A stretch of 30,617 nucleotides of DNA, taken from the NCBI GenBank assembly GCA_934630855.1, contig CAKTWW010000025.1, positions 1 through 30,617 on the forward strand, given 5' to 3'. Positions 27,032 to 30,617 of the stretch are shown piece by piece. This DNA is from an uncultured Collinsella sp. (GTDB lineage: Bacteria > Actinomycetota > Coriobacteriia > Coriobacteriales > Coriobacteriaceae). Position 1 is the stretch's first letter, and each line of letters opens with the position of its first letter. Below the pieces are notes generated by a model. It saw only the letters and a program-made list of their open reading frames with translations. It searched no databases and was not told the DNA's origin. Position numbers and translations under genes: made by a program.

Positions 27032-28870
27032 TTATTTGTTGATCTGGCCGGCGCGAACGGCAGCCTTCTTACGGTCGGTGGCGTTGAGCAGACGTTTGCG
27101 CAGGCGAATGTTCTTGGGAGTGATCTCGACCAGCTCGTCGTCGGCGATGTACTCCAGCGCCTCCTCCAGCGAGAAGGTGCGGGGCGGCACCAGCTGCACG
27201 GAGATATCAGAGGTCGAGGAACGCTGGTTGCCCAGGTTCTTGGTACGGGCGATGTTGACGACCATGTCGCCGGCCTTGCTGCGCTCGCCCACAATCATGC
27301 CCTCGTAGCACTCGGTGCCCGGCTCAACAAACAGCTGGCCGCGCTCCTGCAGCGTGCCCAGAGCGTAGGCAACGGCCTTCTCGGTGGTCATGGAGATCAT
27401 GGCGCCGTTCTGACGGTTGCCGATCTCGCCGGCGTAGGGGCCGTACTCCAGGAAGGTGTGGTAGAACACGCCCTCGCCGTGGGTGACGTTCATGATGCGG
27501 TTCTTAAGACCCATGATGCCGCGCGTCGGGATCTTGAACTCAAGGTGGGTCACAATACCCGAGGTGTCCATGCTCGTCATGATGCCGCCGGAGGTACCGA
27601 AGACCTCGACGACCTTGCCCGAGTACTCGTCCGGGCACTCGACGACGGCCTGCTCGACGGGCTCCATCTTGTTGCCGTTCTCGTCCTTCTTAAACAGAAC
27701 GCGGGGACGGCCGACCTGGAACTCAAAGCCCTCGCGGCGCATGGACTCCATCAGGACGGACAGGTGCAGAATGCCGCGGCCCGAGACCTCGACGCCGCTC
27801 TTGTCCTCGAGCTCCTCGATCTTCATGGTCACGTTGTTCTCGGCCTCGTTGAACAGGCGCTCCTTGAGCTGACGGGCACCCACGATGTCGCCATCGCGGC
27901 CGACGAGCGGGGAGGTCGAGGCCTCAAAGACGATGGACAGGGTCGGCGGGTCGATCTCGATGGGCTCGAGCTCGACGGGGTTCTCGGGATCGGTGTAGAC
28001 ATCGCCAATATCGGTGCGGTCGATACCCACGACGGCGGCAATGTCGCCGGCGCCGACTTCCTGGCACTCGGTGCGGCCCAGGTAGTCGAAGGTAAAGAGC
28101 TGCTTGACGGTAGCGGTGGCGCTGGAGCCGTCGTTCTTCACGACCAGGATCTGGTCACCCTGGTGGATGGTGCCGGAGTACACGCGGCCGATGCCGATGC
28201 GGCCGACAAAGTTGGAGTGGTCGATGGTCACGCACTGCATGGCCAGCGGGGCGTTCTCGTCAACCTCGGGCGCGGGCATGTCGTCGATGATCATGTCGAG
28301 CAGCGGGTACATGTCCATGTTGCCGTCCTCGGGATCGAGGCGGGCAAAACCGTTCATGGCGCTGGCGTAGACGACGTGCTCCATGGCGAACTCAAGCTGG
28401 TCGTCGGTAGCACCCAGGTCGGCCATGAGGTCGAGGCAGTCGTTGTATGCCTTCTCGGGGTTGGCGCCCGGACGGTCGATCTTGTTGATGACGATCATGA
28501 TCTTGAGGCCGGTGTCGATAGCGTGACGCAGCACGAAGCGGGTCTGGGGCATGGGACCCTCAAAAGCGTCGACCAGCAGCAGGGCGCCGTCGGCCATACG
28601 CAGCACGCGCTCGACCTCGCCGCCAAAGTCGGCGTGGCCCGGGGTGTCGATGACGTTGATCTTAACGTCCTTGTACTCGATAGAGATGTTCTTGGCGAGA
28701 ATCGTGATGCCGCGCTCGCGCTCCTGGTCGTTAGAGTCCAGGACGCGGTCCTCGACCTGCTGGTTGGCACGGAAGGCGTCCGTGGCACGCAGGAGCTTGT
28801 CGACCATCGTCGTCTTGCCGTGGTCGACGTGAGCGATGATGGCGATGTTCCTCAGATTGTCTACGCGCAT
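27032..28870 (-). CDS. typA: Ribosome-associated GTPase TypA/BipA
   Basis: 612 residues. Translational GTPase related to EF-G, involved in ribosome assembly and stress or low-temperature growth. G1 is AHVDHGKTT (13-21), the switch I region carries [12 protein letters not shown]3 is [11 protein letters not shown] and G4 is NKIDRPGA. Domain II, EF-G-like domains III and V, and the TypA-specific C-terminal domain ([30 protein letters not shown]) are all present. Full length. The ATG at 28870 has AGGGGA upstream. No in-frame rival start. Followed by a terminator; a GC-rich hairpin (CCCGCC/GGCGGG, 28918-28945) lies in its 5' leader. Confidence 0.97.
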   Translation of the reverse strand: MRVDNLRNIAIIAHVDHGKTTMVDKLLRATDAFRANQQVEDRVLDSNDQERERGITILAKNISIEYKDVKINVIDTPGHADFGGEVERVLRMADGALLLVDAFEGPMPQTRFVLRHAIDTGLKIMIVINKIDRPGANPEKAYNDCLDLMADLGATDDQLEFAMEHVVYASAMNGFARLDPEDGNMDMYPLLDMIIDDMPAPEVDENAPLAMQCVTIDHSNFVGRIGIGRVYSGTIHQGDQILVVKNDGSSATATVKQLFTFDYLGRTECQEVGAGDIAAVVGIDRTDIGDVYTDPENPVELEPIEIDPPTLSIVFEASTSPLVGRDGDIVGARQLKERLFNEAENNVTMKIEELEDKSGVEVSGRGILHLSVLMESMRREGFEFQVGRPRVLFKKDENGNKMEPVEQAVVECPDEYSGKVVEVFGTSGGIMTSMDTSGIVTHLEFKIPTRGIMGLKNRIMNVTHGEGVFYHTFLEYGPYAGEIGNRQNGAMISMTTEKAVAYALGTLQERGQLFVEPGTECYEGMIVGERSKAGDMVVNIARTKNLGNQRSSTSDISVQLVPPRTFSLEEALEYIADDELVEITPKNIRLRKRLLNATDRKKAAVRAGQINK

Positions 28871-28987
28871 GTAGTTCCCCTATCTTCTATCCATATACAA
28901 ACGGCACGCGTATGCGGCCCGCCCGGCGATATAACGCTCGGCGGGAATATTGAGCCTTTTACCGAAAACTCGTTTATTTTAGCGATT

Positions 28988-29437
28988 TTAGATAAGAGGG
29001 GTTTCCTCACCTGCAGGTTCAGGGTCGCTCCACATAAAACCATCGCCGGCGCCCATGCCCTCATACAGCACATATGCCGAAAAGCCGCTCTCGAGCGTGG
29101 TCTCGAAGAAGCTCACGAGCAGGGCATCGTGATAGCCGCCGTCAATTTCGACGCAGCCGGTATAGCCGATGGCATAGCGAACGATACGGCCCAGGCCCTC
29201 GTCCTTAAGGCCCATCTTATGCTCAGAGATAAAGTTGGTGGCAGCCTCGAGGCACGCCTCTTCGCCATCCTCGTCGAGCGCCGCCAGATAGCGGTTGGAA
29301 GCAGCGTCCTCAATTGCCACGACCACGCCCGGGTTCTCGCCCGCGGCCAGGTCGTCCAAGAAGGCGCCAATCAGATCGCACACCATGGCGTCGAGCTCGG
29401 CGGAGACGTTACCGGCGTCCTGCATATCCTGTGCCAT
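28988..29437 (-). CDS. Acidic protein of unknown function
   Basis: 149 residues, not recognised. Strongly acidic, soluble, no signal peptide or membrane segment. It has an alternating helix/strand look, with GENPGVVVAIEDAASNRYLA, RYAIGYTGCVEIDGGYHDAL and FFETTLESGFSAYVLYEG as its most distinctive stretches. The ATG at 29437 has GGAAGG ten bases upstream. Lies 30 bases after the small membrane-protein gene, so probably in the same operon, upstream of typA. Confidence 0.75.
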   Translation of the reverse strand: MAQDMQDAGNVSAELDAMVCDLIGAFLDDLAAGENPGVVVAIEDAASNRYLAALDEDGEEACLEAATNFISEHKMGLKDEGLGRIVRYAIGYTGCVEIDGGYHDALLVSFFETTLESGFSAYVLYEGMGAGDGFMWSDPEPAGEETPLI

Positions 29438-29467
29438 CTTTAGACCTTCCCATCGAGTCCGGCGTCT

Positions 29468-29854
29468 TTACAGTTCTTGTGCCTCGGCGGCGATCTTGGC
29501 GGCAGCGTCGCGGGCGCGCATCATGTCCGCCGCGCGCTTGTCGAGCACCTTGATCTGGCTGGTCAGCATTACCGCATCGACCACGCCCCAGATCACCAGG
29601 CCCGTGGAGATCGAAAACCCAAGCGCACCAACTGTACCACGAAGGCGCGAACAGATTGCCGCGACAAGGGCGGAGATGACAACCATCTTGATAAACGAGC
29701 CGCGGCGCTCACGTAATGTGCGGGCCTGTGTCACATAGGCGATGCGAGCCGCCTCGGATGCCTCCGAGCGCATCTGTGCTTCGCGCGCGATGGCGGCAGC
29801 TTCGGCCGATACGCGGGTGCCCATCAGCAACCGCCCCGCTCGCTTGCCAGACAT
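29468..29854 (-). CDS. Small membrane protein of unknown function
   Basis: 128 residues, not recognised. An N-terminal basic helix (residues 1-50, RVSAEAAAIAREAQMRSEAS) leads to two close transmembrane segments (about 55-68, MVVISALVAAICS, and 76-95, GALGFSISTGLVIWGVVDAV). A C-terminal Ala/Lys/Glu helix that may be coiled-coil (RAADMMRARDAAAKIAAEAQ) follows. The ATG directly abuts the stop codon of the upstream nuclease-domain gene and lacks a strong Shine-Dalgarno, so translation is probably coupled; ATG at codon 11 is an alternative start. Confidence 0.7.
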   Translation of the reverse strand: MSGKRAGRLLMGTRVSAEAAAIAREAQMRSEASEAARIAYVTQARTLRERRGSFIKMVVISALVAAICSRLRGTVGALGFSISTGLVIWGVVDAVMLTSQIKVLDKRAADMMRARDAAAKIAAEAQEL

Positions 29855-30355
29855 TTAGAAATCATCGGGGGAGAGCGTATGGACGAACTCGTCGAACTTC
29901 TCGAACTCCTGCTCGTCGTCGACTTCCTCGGCGTGGGTAGAAACGGTGCCCAGACGATTCATGATATCGTCCTCCACAAACATGGGGGCATTGCTGCGCA
30001 CGGCGAGGGCAATGGCGTCGCTGGGGCGAGCGTCAATCTTGCGCTCGCCACCATCGGCCAGCACGACAATCGTCGCGTAGAACACCGGCGGCTCGGCGCG
30101 CACGATCTCGATGCGCTCGAGCTTGGCACCCAGGGCGTCGACGGTATCGAGCAACAGGTCATGAGTGATCGGGCGCTCGGCGCGGCCGCTGTCGATGCCG
30201 CGGCTGATGGCCGCGGCCTCAAACGATCCGGTCTGAATGGAAAGCGAGCGCAGCGGCGCCGTCGAATCCGACTTGCTGCAGCGCTCGCGGAGCACGATAA
30301 GCGACGGCACGGGACCGGCGGCCATGACGATGGTCTCTATGTCGACACGAACCAT
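29855..30355 (-). CDS. Bifunctional nuclease-domain (BFN/DUF151) protein
   Basis: 166 residues from MVRVDIETIVMAAGPVPSLI. Typical BFN-domain phrases are GRAERPITHDLLLDTVDALG, ERIEIVRAEPPVFYATIVV and IDARPSDAIALAVRSNAPMFV. Family members are reported as nucleases active on both DNA and RNA; catalysis here is inferred. A short acidic tail (EEVDDEQEFEKFDEFV) follows the domain. The ATG at 30355 has GGAGGTG upstream; the frame extends to 30403 but without a better start. First of a three-gene minus-strand run ahead of typA. Confidence 0.88.
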   Translation of the reverse strand: MVRVDIETIVMAAGPVPSLIVLRERCSKSDSTAPLRSLSIQTGSFEAAAISRGIDSGRAERPITHDLLLDTVDALGAKLERIEIVRAEPPVFYATIVVLADGGERKIDARPSDAIALAVRSNAPMFVEDDIMNRLGTVSTHAEEVDDEQEFEKFDEFVHTLSPDDF

Positions 30356-30495
30356 GGAACACCTCCGGTACGTAGCGGTTAACGCGCGGCGGGGTCGCCG
30401 CATTGAATAGCTATACTACCCAATCTTTCGCCCAGCACACAAAATCAAACGAGTTAATTTGGGACGGGGCTATTTTGACTACTTTTGTTGGATAA

Positions 30496-30526
30496 GAAAA
30501 AAGCCCCAAGGCAATGCCCCGAGGCT
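30496..30526 (-). terminator. Terminator after tRNA-Ile
   Basis: On the minus strand AGCCTCGGGGCA (30515-30526) pairs with TGCCTTGGGGCT (30502-30513), with three wobble pairs (the innermost will open), followed by TTTTTTC. It lies 15 bases after the tRNA 3' end. Confidence 0.8.
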
Positions 30527-30540
30527 CTTCACATTTTTGA

Positions 30541-30617
30541 TGGTGGACCTGACAAGATTCGAACTTGTGACCTCCCGGTTATCAGCCGGACGCTCTAACC
30601 AACTGAGCTACAGGTCC
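30541..30617 (-). tRNA. tRNA-Ile(GAT)
   Basis: Read on the minus strand: acceptor GGACCTG/CAGGTCC, D-arm with AGCTCAGTTGGTTAGAGC, anticodon loop CTGATAA (anticodon GAT, Ile), T-arm GTTCGAATC, discriminator A and encoded CCA. 77 nt; the 5' end coincides exactly with the end of the window. Confidence 0.96.

Noticed and set aside
26900..29443. 847-codon plus-strand frame across typA and its neighbour
   Set aside because: Antisense shadow of typA and the acidic gene; composition is typical of reversed GC-rich coding sequence, with many His, Arg and Leu.

Overview
The window looks like chromosome from a high-GC Gram-positive actinobacterium, most likely Collinsella or a close relative in the Coriobacteriia. 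This rests on the gene set and order (rpsF-ssb-rpsR-rplI-dnaB-purA-purD, carAB), the GC-rich codon use, the strong AGGAGG-type ribosome binding sites, the Zn-binding form of bS18, and the SpaA/FimP-type cell-wall-anchored pilins. Genus assignment is inference. Almost every gene is on the minus strand; only two genes and the two serine tRNAs are on the plus strand.

Left end (1-1434): a small type II toxin-antitoxin locus. The Phd/YefM antitoxin is intact. The RelE/ParE toxin is frameshifted by one base in an A5 run. The locus lies between two copies of a split direct repeat, next to an inverted-repeat element and three large hairpins.

Housekeeping block, transcribed leftward (1435-16150): carA-carB (carbamoyl phosphate for pyrimidine and arginine synthesis), an unknown single-pass membrane protein with an ABC exporter half-transporter, a Nudix ADP-sugar pyrophosphatase, purD, purA, dnaB, then rplI, rpsR, ssb and rpsF. 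The ribosomal/ssb group has a good promoter and a leader hairpin. It ends in a clear terminator after rplI, and dnaB seems to have its own promoter. This grouping often lies near the chromosome origin, but no oriC is visible.

Middle (16151-19360): two tRNA-Ser genes (GGA and CGA) with terminators, a structured element carrying an inverted 20-base copy of the tRNA 3' end, a long imperfect dyad, a TRIC/UPF0126-type membrane protein, and a secreted/membrane protein with a bactofilin-like repeat region.

Pilus locus (19390-26606, minus strand): a 1242-residue tip/adhesin-type protein (LPEAG), then a minor or basal pilin (MPSTG), then a major pilin (LPLTG). No sortase is present anywhere in the window. 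A run of ten G (C10 on the coding strand) lies between the two pilin genes, and the middle gene is far more GC-rich than its neighbours. An AT-rich upstream region has three TACCAGT repeats.

Right end (27032-30617): typA/bipA, two small unknown genes, a bifunctional-nuclease-domain protein, and a complete tRNA-Ile(GAT) ending exactly at the window edge.
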